Assembly (NCBI GenBank): GCA_036518215.1 | Contig: DATDNP010000103.1 | Location: 7,659 to 71,658, forward strand | Reading direction: 5' to 3' | Length of the DNA: 64,000 nt | Source of the DNA: CF-39 sp036518215 | GTDB lineage: Bacteria; Chloroflexota; Limnocylindria; P2-11E | Shown here: positions 43,371-51,135 of the stretch, one piece after another | How the letters are laid out: every line of letters begins with the position of its first letter | How positions within the stretch are numbered: position 1 is the first letter of the stretch | The notes under the pieces: generated by a model | The model's input: only the letters and a program-made list of their open reading frames with translations | The model's database searches: none | What the model was told of the DNA's origin: nothing | Made by a program: the position numbers and the translations under genes

Positions 43371-43847
43371 ATGGAACGTGACACGTCCGGAACGCTCGCG
43401 ATCGAGCCGCTCGAGGACCAGCCCGAGGCCGCGCCGCCGCGGGTGAGCGAGCACGACGCCGAGGACGTCGGGACGCAGGACATGCGCGACGAGGAGGCCG
43501 CGGAGGGCGCCGACCCGTACTTCGCGCCGACCGACCCCGTGCTGAACGATCGCGGCCGCGAGGTCATCGGCGGCTTCGACCAGACGTCGATGGACGACGT
43601 CGCCGTGGAGCGTTCCACGATCGATGACGAGCCGGGCGACGAGGCGCTCGCGGACGCCGTTCGTCGCGAGCTCCGCGAGGACGCGCTCACGAGCCACCTG
43701 CACGTCGCGGTCGAGGTGAAGCGCGGCGTCGCGTTCATCCGCGGCGCCGCCGACGACCTCGAGGACGGCGACGACGCGGCCGACGTCGCCTCGCGCGTGC
43801 CGGGCGTCCAGCGCGTCGTCACCGACATCGAGACACCCAAGGCCTAG
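43371..43847 (+). CDS. BON-domain protein
   Basis: The 158-residue protein has an acidic, probably disordered first half (EDQPEAAPPRVSEHDAEDV) and a BON domain at about 90-155 (LADAVRRELREDALTSHLHV, VEVKRGVAFIRGAADDLEDG, ASRVPGVQRVVTDIE). BON domains bind membranes or polymers and are common in stress loci. A GTG at 43320 would add 17 residues with a slightly better ribosome-binding site; I prefer the ATG at 43371 but cannot decide. The USP gene follows after 12 bases with its own ribosome-binding site. Confidence 0.75.
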   Translation: MERDTSGTLAIEPLEDQPEAAPPRVSEHDAEDVGTQDMRDEEAAEGADPYFAPTDPVLNDRGREVIGGFDQTSMDDVAVERSTIDDEPGDEALADAVRRELREDALTSHLHVAVEVKRGVAFIRGAADDLEDGDDAADVASRVPGVQRVVTDIETPKA

Positions 43848-43859
43848 GAGGTCAGAGAG

Positions 43860-44675
43860 ATGCGTGTCCTGATCGCGTTCGATGGGTCCCACGGCGCAAC
43901 GACGGCGCTCGATCTTGCGCGCGCCATCCCCTGGCCGACCGGAAGCGTCCTCGACCTGTTCCGCGTGGACGGGTCCCTCGGGTCATCGCTCGCCGAGCCG
44001 GCGGCATCGCTGGAACGGGAAGGCATCTCCGTCGAGCAGACCGTCGAGCGGCGGGACAGCCCGCAGGAAGCCATCGTGAACGAGGCGGCGCGCTTCGGCG
44101 CGGACCTCATCATCACCGGAAGCCGCGGTCACGGACCGATGACGACCGCGCTCATCGGGTCCGTCGCGCGCAGCATCGCCGAACACGCGCCGTGCCCGGT
44201 CCTGGTCGCGCGGCGGCCGACCTTCCAGAACCTCCTCTTCGCCGAGGACGGCTCGCCGAGCGCGTTCAACGCTCGCCGCATCCTCGCGACGTGGCCGATC
44301 TTCAGCGGCCGCGTGCTCCACGTGCTGAGCGTCGCCCAGGTGAAGACGCCGATCCTCTCCGGCGTCGCCGCCGCGGTGAGCGGAGACGCCCGCCGCGCGC
44401 AGCAGGACGCGGAGATGGAGGCGCGCTCCTCGTACGGCCGCCTTGCCGTCGAATGCGCCGAGCAGCTCCGCATCGCGGGCGTCGCGGCGGAGAGCGAGGT
44501 GCGCAGCGGAGACCCGGCTGAGGAGATCCTCGCGACCGCGGAGCGCCGCGGCGCCGACGTCATCGTGCTCGGCAGCCGCGGCCGTGACGATCTCTCGCGC
44601 GTCATGCTCGGCAGCGTCGCGCGCGAAGTGCTGCTGCGCGCCCATGCGTCCGTGATGGTCGTGCGGAAGAGCTGA
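43860..44675 (+). CDS. tandem universal stress protein (two UspA domains)
   Basis: This 271-residue protein also duplicates the UspA fold. It starts RVLIAFDGSHGATTALDLA, has GSRGHGPMTTALIGS in domain 1 and GSRGRDDLSRVMLGS in domain 2, both complete ATP-binding signatures. The N-terminal domain is shorter than in the UspA at 41719. It probably forms one transcript with the BON gene. It ends four bases before the convergent acyl-ligase gene. Confidence 0.92.
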   Translation: MRVLIAFDGSHGATTALDLARAIPWPTGSVLDLFRVDGSLGSSLAEPAASLEREGISVEQTVERRDSPQEAIVNEAARFGADLIITGSRGHGPMTTALIGSVARSIAEHAPCPVLVARRPTFQNLLFAEDGSPSAFNARRILATWPIFSGRVLHVLSVAQVKTPILSGVAAAVSGDARRAQQDAEMEARSSYGRLAVECAEQLRIAGVAAESEVRSGDPAEEILATAERRGADVIVLGSRGRDDLSRVMLGSVAREVLLRAHASVMVVRKS

Positions 44676-44679
44676 CCTT

Positions 44680-47169
44680 CTACTGCAGCGTCGTCACCGC
44701 GCGTCTCGCGAGCGCGGTCGCCTCGGCGTAGCCCGTGCCCGGCGGCACGCAGAAGGGCTCGCCGATGATGAGACGTGCGCGACCGCGATGCTCCGGGAGC
44801 CAGGGGAACGGCGTGTCGTGCCGGGGATAGAGGGCCGCGTACCCCTCGATGCGGAACGGCACGATGGGCACGGCGAGCTCCACCGCGAGCATGCCGACGC
44901 CGTTCAGGAAGGCAGCGGTCTCCTCGCGCATGCTCGGGCCGCCCTCCGGCGCGAGGAGCACCCCGTAGCCGTCGTCGATCCACCGCGTCGCCTCGATGAG
45001 GCTGTCCCGCGACGCGCCGCCCGTCTTCACGAGCGGGAATCCCTGCACCGCGAGCGCGACGAGCGCGCCCTGGTACGAGCGCCCCCGTGCCCAGGCCTCG
45101 GCGTCCGCCGCGACGGCGACGCGATGGCGGAGCGAACGCGGGATCGAGCGCAGGAAGAGCAGCGCGGCGTAGGGCGCCTGGTAGTTGAACACGATGAGCG
45201 ACGGCGTCGGGATCGTCGCGATGCGCTCCGGATGCACCACCTCGAGGCCCGTGAGCCAGTGGTCCTGGATGCGCGATGCCGTCGCGACGAGCGCGTCGCC
45301 GACCAGGCGTGCCCACCATGAGCGGGGCCAGCGCGCTCCCTGCCGGACCACGATCTCGGGCTCGGCGCCGCGCACGATGTCGCGAAGGCCGGCGACCGTG
45401 AGCGCCGGCCCGACGCGCGACTCATCGATCGCGATGCCGAGGTCCTCCTCGAGGATGGAGAGCAGCTCGATGCGACCGATCGAGTCGAGACCGAGGTCGG
45501 CCTCGAGCGCATCGCTCTCACGCACGGTGTCAGGCGCGCGCTCGCTCGCACGAGCGATCGCGGCGAGAAGCGGGTCGCTGGTGGTCTGCGCCGCCACCGC
45601 GGGCGAGGATCGCTCCGCGCGACCCTCGAACGCGCCGCGGATGGCGGCGCGGTCGGGCTTGAGCGTCGGGCCGCGCGGGAAGTCGGGCTCCGGCCACGCG
45701 GTCCACGTGCGGATCTGCTGATGGTCCGCGAGCCGCGCGTTCGCGGACCGCACGATCTCCTCCGCCCGCTCCGCCGGCGCGAGGAGGAGCGCGTGGACGC
45801 GCTCGCGTCCGTGCTCGTCGCGCACGCCGATGACGCAGCTGTCGCGCACGGCGGGATCGGCGTTCAGCTCGCGCTCCACGTCTTCGGGATAGACCTTGCG
45901 GCCGTCGGGAAGCACGATGCGGAACGCGACGCGACCGGTGACGTAGAGATATCCGTTCTCGTCGAACCGCCCGACGTCCCCGGTGCGCAGCCAGCCCTCG
46001 CGGCGCGTCGCGGCCGTGCGACGCTCGTCGCCGAAGTACCCCGGACTCACCGTGGGCCCCGCGATCTCGATCTCGCCGTCGGGTCCGCAGCGCACGCGGA
46101 CGTTCGGCATCGCGCGGCCCGCCGAGCCGAGCCGCTGGTGCGCGCGCGAATTGATCGTCGCGCCCGCCGCGCTCTCGGTGAGACCGTAGCCCTCGAACAC
46201 GTGCACGCCCATGCGCTCCCACGCGCGCGCGACGCCGACGTCCAGCGGCGCGCCACCGACGCCGAAGAAGTCGAACTGTCCGCCGAGCGCCCGCAGCACG
46301 GACGTGAAGAGCACACGGCGCATGGCGAACGGCAGGTATGGGGCGACGCGATGCGCGAACGACCAGCGTGACCACATGCCGTCGCGCCGGGCGCGCCGCT
46401 CGATGCCACGGAGCATGAGCCGGAGGAGCTCGGGCACGACCGTCATCGCCTCCACATGCGCCTCGGCCATCGCGCGCGCGATCGTCACTGCGTTCACGCG
46501 CGGCACGAACGTCGTTCGGATGCCCGAGGTGAAGCCGTGCAGGAACGTCACGGTGAGCTCGTACACGTGCGAGAGCGGCAGGACCGAGAGCGCGACGAGC
46601 CCCGGCCGCAGCGGATACGCGAGGCGCAGGCCGGCGATCTCGGCGAGGAGGTTCGCGTGCGTGAGCATGACGCCCTTCGGCTCGGCGGTCGTCCCCGACG
46701 TGTACACGATCGCCGCGAGCGCGTCGCCGTCCACGCGCGGCATCTCGACCGGCGACGCGGATGCGCCGACGAACGACAGGAGGTCCTCGAGCGCGTACGT
46801 ACCGACGTCCTCCGCGCCGCCGTCGGGTACCACGCGCGAGGTGAACAGCACGCGTGTGCCCGACGCGGCGAGCGTCCGCGCGACGACCTCGGGTCGCGTG
46901 CGAACGTCGATGGGTACGACGACGAGGCCAGCGAGCCACGCGCCGAAGTACACGAGCGCGTACTCGGGCATGTTCGGCGCGCGCACGCCGACCCGGTCGC
47001 CGGGCTGGAGGCCATGGACGACGCACCACGCCGCGACGCGTCGCGCGTGCAGCGCGGCCTCGGTGTACGTCATCCGTTCGAACCGGAGCTGACGTCGCAT
47101 CTGGAACGCGACGGCGGGTCCGTGCGTCGCGGCTGCCGCGAGGAGCGCCTCGCCGAGCGTACCCGGCAT
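44680..47169 (-). CDS. AMP-ligase/ACP/acyltransferase fusion with degenerate acyltransferase site
   Basis: This 829-residue protein has three parts: an acyl-AMP ligase (YTSGTTAEPKG at 156-166, the GYGLTES motif, TGDVGRFDENGYLYVTGR), an acyl carrier domain with Ser563 in GLDSIGRIELL, and a C-terminal PlsC-like acyltransferase. In the last, the HxxxxD catalytic motif reads YQAPYA (663-668): His is Tyr and Asp is Ala. The second motif, PEGGPS, is partly kept. It could load fatty acids on its own ACP; acyl transfer may be lost or altered. It resembles Aas-type enzymes but has an extra carrier domain. Confidence 0.85.
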   Translation of the reverse strand: MPGTLGEALLAAAATHGPAVAFQMRRQLRFERMTYTEAALHARRVAAWCVVHGLQPGDRVGVRAPNMPEYALVYFGAWLAGLVVVPIDVRTRPEVVARTLAASGTRVLFTSRVVPDGGAEDVGTYALEDLLSFVGASASPVEMPRVDGDALAAIVYTSGTTAEPKGVMLTHANLLAEIAGLRLAYPLRPGLVALSVLPLSHVYELTVTFLHGFTSGIRTTFVPRVNAVTIARAMAEAHVEAMTVVPELLRLMLRGIERRARRDGMWSRWSFAHRVAPYLPFAMRRVLFTSVLRALGGQFDFFGVGGAPLDVGVARAWERMGVHVFEGYGLTESAAGATINSRAHQRLGSAGRAMPNVRVRCGPDGEIEIAGPTVSPGYFGDERRTAATRREGWLRTGDVGRFDENGYLYVTGRVAFRIVLPDGRKVYPEDVERELNADPAVRDSCVIGVRDEHGRERVHALLLAPAERAEEIVRSANARLADHQQIRTWTAWPEPDFPRGPTLKPDRAAIRGAFEGRAERSSPAVAAQTTSDPLLAAIARASERAPDTVRESDALEADLGLDSIGRIELLSILEEDLGIAIDESRVGPALTVAGLRDIVRGAEPEIVVRQGARWPRSWWARLVGDALVATASRIQDHWLTGLEVVHPERIATIPTPSLIVFNYQAPYAALLFLRSIPRSLRHRVAVAADAEAWARGRSYQGALVALAVQGFPLVKTGGASRDSLIEATRWIDDGYGVLLAPEGGPSMREETAAFLNGVGMLAVELAVPIVPFRIEGYAALYPRHDTPFPWLPEHRGRARLIIGEPFCVPPGTGYAEATALARRAVTTLQ

Positions 47170-47175
47170 GACGCG

Positions 47176-47181
47176 ATGCTC
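47176..47181 (-). promoter_or_regulatory. putative -10 element (GAGCAT), leaderless
   Basis: GAGCAT ends six bases before the ATG of the acyl-ligase fusion at 47169. The same hexamer precedes the gene at 48590 with a seven-base gap. Confidence 0.3.
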
Positions 47182-47188
47182 GGCCGAC

Positions 47189-47216
47189 GTCCTGTGGCCG
47201 ACAAAGGCCGAAGGAC
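47189..47216. promoter_or_regulatory. imperfect dyad in divergent promoter region
   Basis: GTCCTgtGGCC and GGCCgaAGGAC face each other across six bases, matching at 9 of 11 positions. The site lies between the divergent acyl-ligase and MFS genes and could bind a shared regulator. Confidence 0.35.
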
Positions 47217-47263
47217 CTAATGCGAACGCCGCGCGCGGCCCTTCTCGCGATGGTGCGGACCAC

Positions 47264-47269
47264 TACGTT
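47264..47269 (+). promoter_or_regulatory. putative -10 element (TACGTT), leaderless
   Basis: TACGTT ends six bases before the ATG of the MFS gene at 47276. Confidence 0.4.
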
Positions 47270-47275
47270 GGTCGG

Positions 47276-48475
47276 ATGCCCGAGCCCGTCCACGGGTTAT
47301 CCAAGCGCGACACCCTCTCCTACGCGGCCGGAAATGTCGGGGCCGGTCTGCTCTTCGCCTTCACGAACAGCACGCTGCCCCTGTACCTCGGTCACTACGG
47401 ACTCCCGAACGTCGCGATCGGATTCCTTGCGCAGGAACGGCCGCCGCACGCGGCGCTCGTGCAGATCGCGGCCGGGATGGCGTCGGATCGCACCCGGACG
47501 TCGCTCGGCCGCCGCCGCCCGTTCGTCCTCACCGCCGTCCCGGTCACCGCTCTCGCGCTCCTTGGGCTCGCGTTCCATCCGCCGCTCTGGGTGATGGTCG
47601 CCCTGCTCGTGCTCATGACCGCGGCGTTCGCGGCCGCGTACGGCCCGTACCAGGCGCTGCTCGCCGACCTCGTGCCGAGCGGCGAGCGCGGACGCGTGAA
47701 CGGCGCGCTCGCGGTCGGCGGGATGATCGGACAGGTGCTCGTGCTCGTCGCCGCGAGCATGCTGTGGGAGCGCGGCGAGTGGATCGTGTTCGTCATCGTC
47801 GCCGCGGCGCTCGTGGCCGGCTTCGGCATCGTCGCCTGGCGCATCCGCGAGCCGCGGACGCTTGCGCTCTCCGGTGCGCCGCTCCATCCGCTCCGCTGGC
47901 TGCGCGACGTCGCGAAGCAGACCCAGGTCGTGCGCTACCTCGTCGCGACGTTCTTCTTCTGGTTCGCGTTCGGCGGCCTCGCGCCCTTCCTCACGCTCTT
48001 CGGCGTCCGCGAGCTCGGCACGACCGAGGACGAAGCGGTGCGCCTCTTCCTCATCGTCGTGGTGTCGACGGTCGTCTTCGCGCTCCCCGCGGGTTGGCTC
48101 GTCGACCGGTTTGGGAAGAAGCGCATCCTCATGCTCGGGCTCGCGCTGTCGGCCTCGGCCGCGATCGTCGGATCGCAGGTGCAGACGATCCCGCAGGCCG
48201 TCGTGATGCTCGCGCTCGTCGGCGCGTCGAACGCGCTCGCGACCGTCCCGCAGCTTCCGCTCCTCACGGACCTCATCCCGAGGGAGCGCGCGGGTGAGAT
48301 GACCGGCGTCGGAAGCGCGGTGTGGGAGCTGTCCCAGCCGCTCGGAGCGATCTGCGCCGGTGCGCTCGCGGACATGGCCGGCACGCTCCGCGTCTCGCTC
48401 CTCATGGCGGGCGTCGCGCTCGCGATCGGCACGCTCCTCCTCACGCGCGTCACAGCGCCGGACACGAGCGCGTAG
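47276..48475 (+). CDS. MFS transporter
   Basis: This 399-residue protein has 12 hydrophobic helices. The loop DRTRTSLGRRRPFVL after helix 2 resembles the sugar/cation MFS group (SLC45/GPH type), and AGWLVDRFGKKRIL repeats the MFS signature in the second half. Substrate may be a sugar but cannot be settled from sequence. I start at ATG 47276; upstream codons in frame are shadow. It sits inside the stress cluster, next to the acyl-ligase. Confidence 0.82.
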   Translation: MPEPVHGLSKRDTLSYAAGNVGAGLLFAFTNSTLPLYLGHYGLPNVAIGFLAQERPPHAALVQIAAGMASDRTRTSLGRRRPFVLTAVPVTALALLGLAFHPPLWVMVALLVLMTAAFAAAYGPYQALLADLVPSGERGRVNGALAVGGMIGQVLVLVAASMLWERGEWIVFVIVAAALVAGFGIVAWRIREPRTLALSGAPLHPLRWLRDVAKQTQVVRYLVATFFFWFAFGGLAPFLTLFGVRELGTTEDEAVRLFLIVVVSTVVFALPAGWLVDRFGKKRILMLGLALSASAAIVGSQVQTIPQAVVMLALVGASNALATVPQLPLLTDLIPRERAGEMTGVGSAVWELSQPLGAICAGALADMAGTLRVSLLMAGVALAIGTLLLTRVTAPDTSA

Positions 48476-48576
48476 CGCGGCCACTCGGCGGCAGGGTCGA
48501 ACGGCCCGTCGTGCGTCGTGCAGGGACTCTCAGCGCTGCGCGGTCCTACCCGCTCGTGAGCGGGCCACGACGCCGC

Positions 48577-48582
48577 GAGCAT
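48577..48582 (+). promoter_or_regulatory. putative -10 element (GAGCAT), leaderless
   Basis: GAGCAT ends seven bases before the ATG at 48590, matching the element in front of the acyl-ligase at 47176-47181. Confidence 0.3.
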
Positions 48583-48589
48583 CGAGCGC

Positions 48590-49729
48590 ATGAGCGGCAC
48601 GTTCCGTATCGCGCGCATCGCGGGCATCGACATCCGCGTCCACTTCTCGTGGATCGTCATCTTCCTGCTCGTCACGTTCTCTCTCGCGAGCTCCGTGCTT
48701 CCCCAGGACTGGTCCGATGTGAAGCAGGTGGCCGTCGCGGTCGTCGCGGCGCTCCTCTTCTTCGTGTCGGTCCTCGCGCACGAGCTCGCTCACTCGCTCG
48801 TCGCGCGCCGCTTTGGGATGTCGGTGTCGTCGATCACGCTGTTCCTGCTCGGCGGCGTCGCGAACCTGAAGCAGGAGCCGCCGCGCGCGGCCGTCGAGCT
48901 GCTCATGGCGATCGCCGGTCCCCTCACGAGCTTCGCGCTGGGCGGCCTCGCGTACGTCACGCAGCTCGCCGCGGCGAACGTGCTCGACGCCCGAGCCATG
49001 GAGACCATCGCGCCGGTGACGAGCTACCTCACCGTCGTGAACATCGCCGTCGGCCTCTTCAACCTCGTCCCGGGCTTCCCGATGGACGGCGGCCGCGTGC
49101 TCCGCGCCGTGATCTGGCGGATGCGGCGCGACCGTACCGCGGCGACGCGCATCGCCGCACGCGGCGGCCATGTCGTCGCGCTCGGTCTGGGTCTCCTCGG
49201 GGCGTACCTCCTCGTCACCGGCGACACGTTCGGCCTCTGGTACTTCGTCATCGCGTACTTCCTCTACAACTTGGCGAGCGCATCGCTCGAGCAGGAGATG
49301 CTCGAGGCCGCGGCGGCCGGCGTTCGCGTCGCTGATGTCATGAGCACGCGTTTCGTGTCCGCCGGTCCGGACATGACCATCGACGCGGCCGTGAACGAGG
49401 TGCTCCTGCCGAGCAGGATGCGCGTCGTTCCGGTCGTCGACGGCTCGCGTCTCGTCGGTCTCGTCGCGATCCGCGGCCTTTCGCGCATCCCGCGGGAACG
49501 CTGGCCGGTGACGCGTGTCGAGGCTGTGATGACGCCCGCGGCCGGGTTGCCGGTCCTGGCGCCGGACATGCCGCTCGTGACGGCGATCGAGCGCTTCGAG
49601 GCATATCCGCTCGTCCCCGTCGCGCGGGACGACGCGCTCGTCGGCATCGTGTATCCCGAGACGGTCGTGCTCTATCTCCGCACGCGCGAGGCGCTCGGCC
49701 TCACGCGCACGGCGCCCGGGCAGATCTGA
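48590..49729 (+). CDS. site-2 protease family metalloprotease with CBS domains
   Basis: The 379-residue M50 protease has the zinc motif HELAH (64-68) in the second helix, LVPGFPMDGGRVLRA with the third ligand Asp166, and about six helices to residue 235. Two CBS motifs follow (RVADVMSTRFVSAGPDMTID and RVEAVMTPAAGLPVLAPDMP), so cleavage may respond to adenine nucleotides. Substrates are unknown. The layout matches mycobacterial Rv2625c, a DosR-regulon protein. Confidence 0.9.
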   Translation: MSGTFRIARIAGIDIRVHFSWIVIFLLVTFSLASSVLPQDWSDVKQVAVAVVAALLFFVSVLAHELAHSLVARRFGMSVSSITLFLLGGVANLKQEPPRAAVELLMAIAGPLTSFALGGLAYVTQLAAANVLDARAMETIAPVTSYLTVVNIAVGLFNLVPGFPMDGGRVLRAVIWRMRRDRTAATRIAARGGHVVALGLGLLGAYLLVTGDTFGLWYFVIAYFLYNLASASLEQEMLEAAAAGVRVADVMSTRFVSAGPDMTIDAAVNEVLLPSRMRVVPVVDGSRLVGLVAIRGLSRIPRERWPVTRVEAVMTPAAGLPVLAPDMPLVTAIERFEAYPLVPVARDDALVGIVYPETVVLYLRTREALGLTRTAPGQI

Positions 49730-49816
49730 CCCCGCGCCGGCTGTACGGGAAAACCCGCGGCGTCCTGACGGCGTACCTGCTAGCCGCTCGCTCGCCGCGG
49801 TCGGCACCATGGGCAC

Positions 49817-50470
49817 ATGCGGACCTTCCGCGATCGGGCCGATGCGGGCAGGCAGCTCGCCGATCAACTGGGCGCGTACGCGTCCGATAGCCCGGTCGTG
49901 CTCGCGCTGCCGCGCGGTGGCGTCGTGACCGCGTTCGAGATCGCGCGGGCGCTGCGCGCTCCGCTCGACGTGCTCGTCGTGCGCAAGCTCGGCGCGATCG
50001 GGCAGCCCGAGTTCGGCATCGGCGCGATCGCGCCCGACGACGTGCGCATCATCGATCGCTCGTCGGCACGGCTCGCGGGCATGGACGAGGCCGACGTGCG
50101 CGCCGTCATCGAGCGCGAGAAGCGCGAGCTCGCGCGCCGCGAAGAGCGGTATCGCGCCGGCCGCGAGCCGCTCGACGTTCGGGGCAAGACCGTCATCCTC
50201 GTCGACGACGGCGTCGCGACCGGCGTCACGGTGCGCGCGGCGATCGCGTACCTGCGCACGCGCGGCGTCGGACGCATCGTCCTCGCGGTCGGCGTGATCC
50301 CGCCGCAGACCGCGGACGTCCTTCGTGGCGAGGTCGACGACCTCGTCTACGTCCTCATGCCCGAGGACCTCGTCGCCGTCGGGCTCTACTTCGACGACTT
50401 CGCGCCCGTCGAGGACGAAGCGGTCGTGGCGCTCCTCGACGCGGCGTCGATGACGCCCGTCGCGCGATGA
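49817..50470 (+). CDS. phosphoribosyltransferase family protein
   Basis: The 217-residue protein starts FRDRADAGRQLADQL and LALPRGGVVTAFEIAR, then has the PRPP-binding loop VILVDDGVATGVTVRAA. It lacks a recognisable base-specific hood. Similar domains occur as fusions with hydrolases in mycobacterial dormancy proteins (Rv0571c, Rv2030c); here the hydrolase is the next gene, overlapping by four bases (ATGA). Substrate is unknown. A CGGGAAAACCCG palindrome lies in the 87-bp upstream gap. Confidence 0.88.
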   Translation: MRTFRDRADAGRQLADQLGAYASDSPVVLALPRGGVVTAFEIARALRAPLDVLVVRKLGAIGQPEFGIGAIAPDDVRIIDRSSARLAGMDEADVRAVIEREKRELARREERYRAGREPLDVRGKTVILVDDGVATGVTVRAAIAYLRTRGVGRIVLAVGVIPPQTADVLRGEVDDLVYVLMPEDLVAVGLYFDDFAPVEDEAVVALLDAASMTPVAR

Positions 50471-51135
50471 CGCTCACGCGCGCGGCGACGCTGGCGCTCG
50501 AGCTCGACATCGCGGGCGGCATCCTGTGCGGTGACCTCACCATCCCGGATGGGGCGATCGGTCTCGTGGCCTTCGCGCACGGCAGCGGCAGCTCCCGCCG
50601 TAGCCCGCGGAACCGCGAGGTCGCGGCGGCGCTCGTGCGACATGGGCTCGCGACGTTCCTCGTCGATCTCCTCACCGCGGACGAGGGCGAGCGCGACGAG
50701 GTCACCGCCGAACTCCGCTTCGATATCCCGCTCCTCGGCGAGCGCATGGTGAGCGTCGTCGACACGCTCGTGCTGAGCGAGGACACCGCATCCCTGCCGA
50801 TCGGCCTCTTCGGCGCCTCGACGGGAGCCGCCGCCGCGCTCATCGCGGCGGCCGGGCGTCCGCAGCACGTGCACGCCGTCGTGTCGCGTGGCGGCCGTCC
50901 CGATCTCGCCGCCGATGCGCTCCCGCGCGTCCTCTCGAAGACGCTCCTCATCGTCGGCGGCGACGACACCGCGGTCATCGACATGAACCGCGCTGCGCTC
51001 GCGCGCATGCGTCCGGGCGTCGCCGACCTCGTCGTCATTCCCGGCGCGACGCACCTCTTCGAAGAGCCGGGCGCGCTCGAGCGAGTCGCCGACCTCGCGT
51101 CGGCGCACTTCGTCGCGCATCTGCAGCGCGGCTAA
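50467..51135 (+). CDS. dienelactone hydrolase-like alpha/beta hydrolase
   Basis: This 222-residue protein has an alpha/beta-hydrolase outline with GLVAFAHGSGSSRRSPRN (oxyanion region), a GASTGAAAALIAAAG nucleophile elbow where Ser sits in GAST, a late GGDDTAVIDMN acid segment and a GATHLFEEPG His segment. The set Ser-Asp-His is complete. It is the split equivalent of the hydrolase half of Rv0571c-type proteins and is coupled to the phosphoribosyltransferase. Natural substrate is unknown. Confidence 0.85.
   Translation: MTLTRAATLALELDIAGGILCGDLTIPDGAIGLVAFAHGSGSSRRSPRNREVAAALVRHGLATFLVDLLTADEGERDEVTAELRFDIPLLGERMVSVVDTLVLSEDTASLPIGLFGASTGAAAALIAAAGRPQHVHAVVSRGGRPDLAADALPRVLSKTLLIVGGDDTAVIDMNRAALARMRPGVADLVVIPGATHLFEEPGALERVADLASAHFVAHLQRG

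Noticed and set aside
37200..51135. DosR-box style palindrome (GGGACT...AGTCCC) upstream of the stress genes
   Set aside because: Only half-sites such as AGGGACT before 48590 were seen; no full palindrome.
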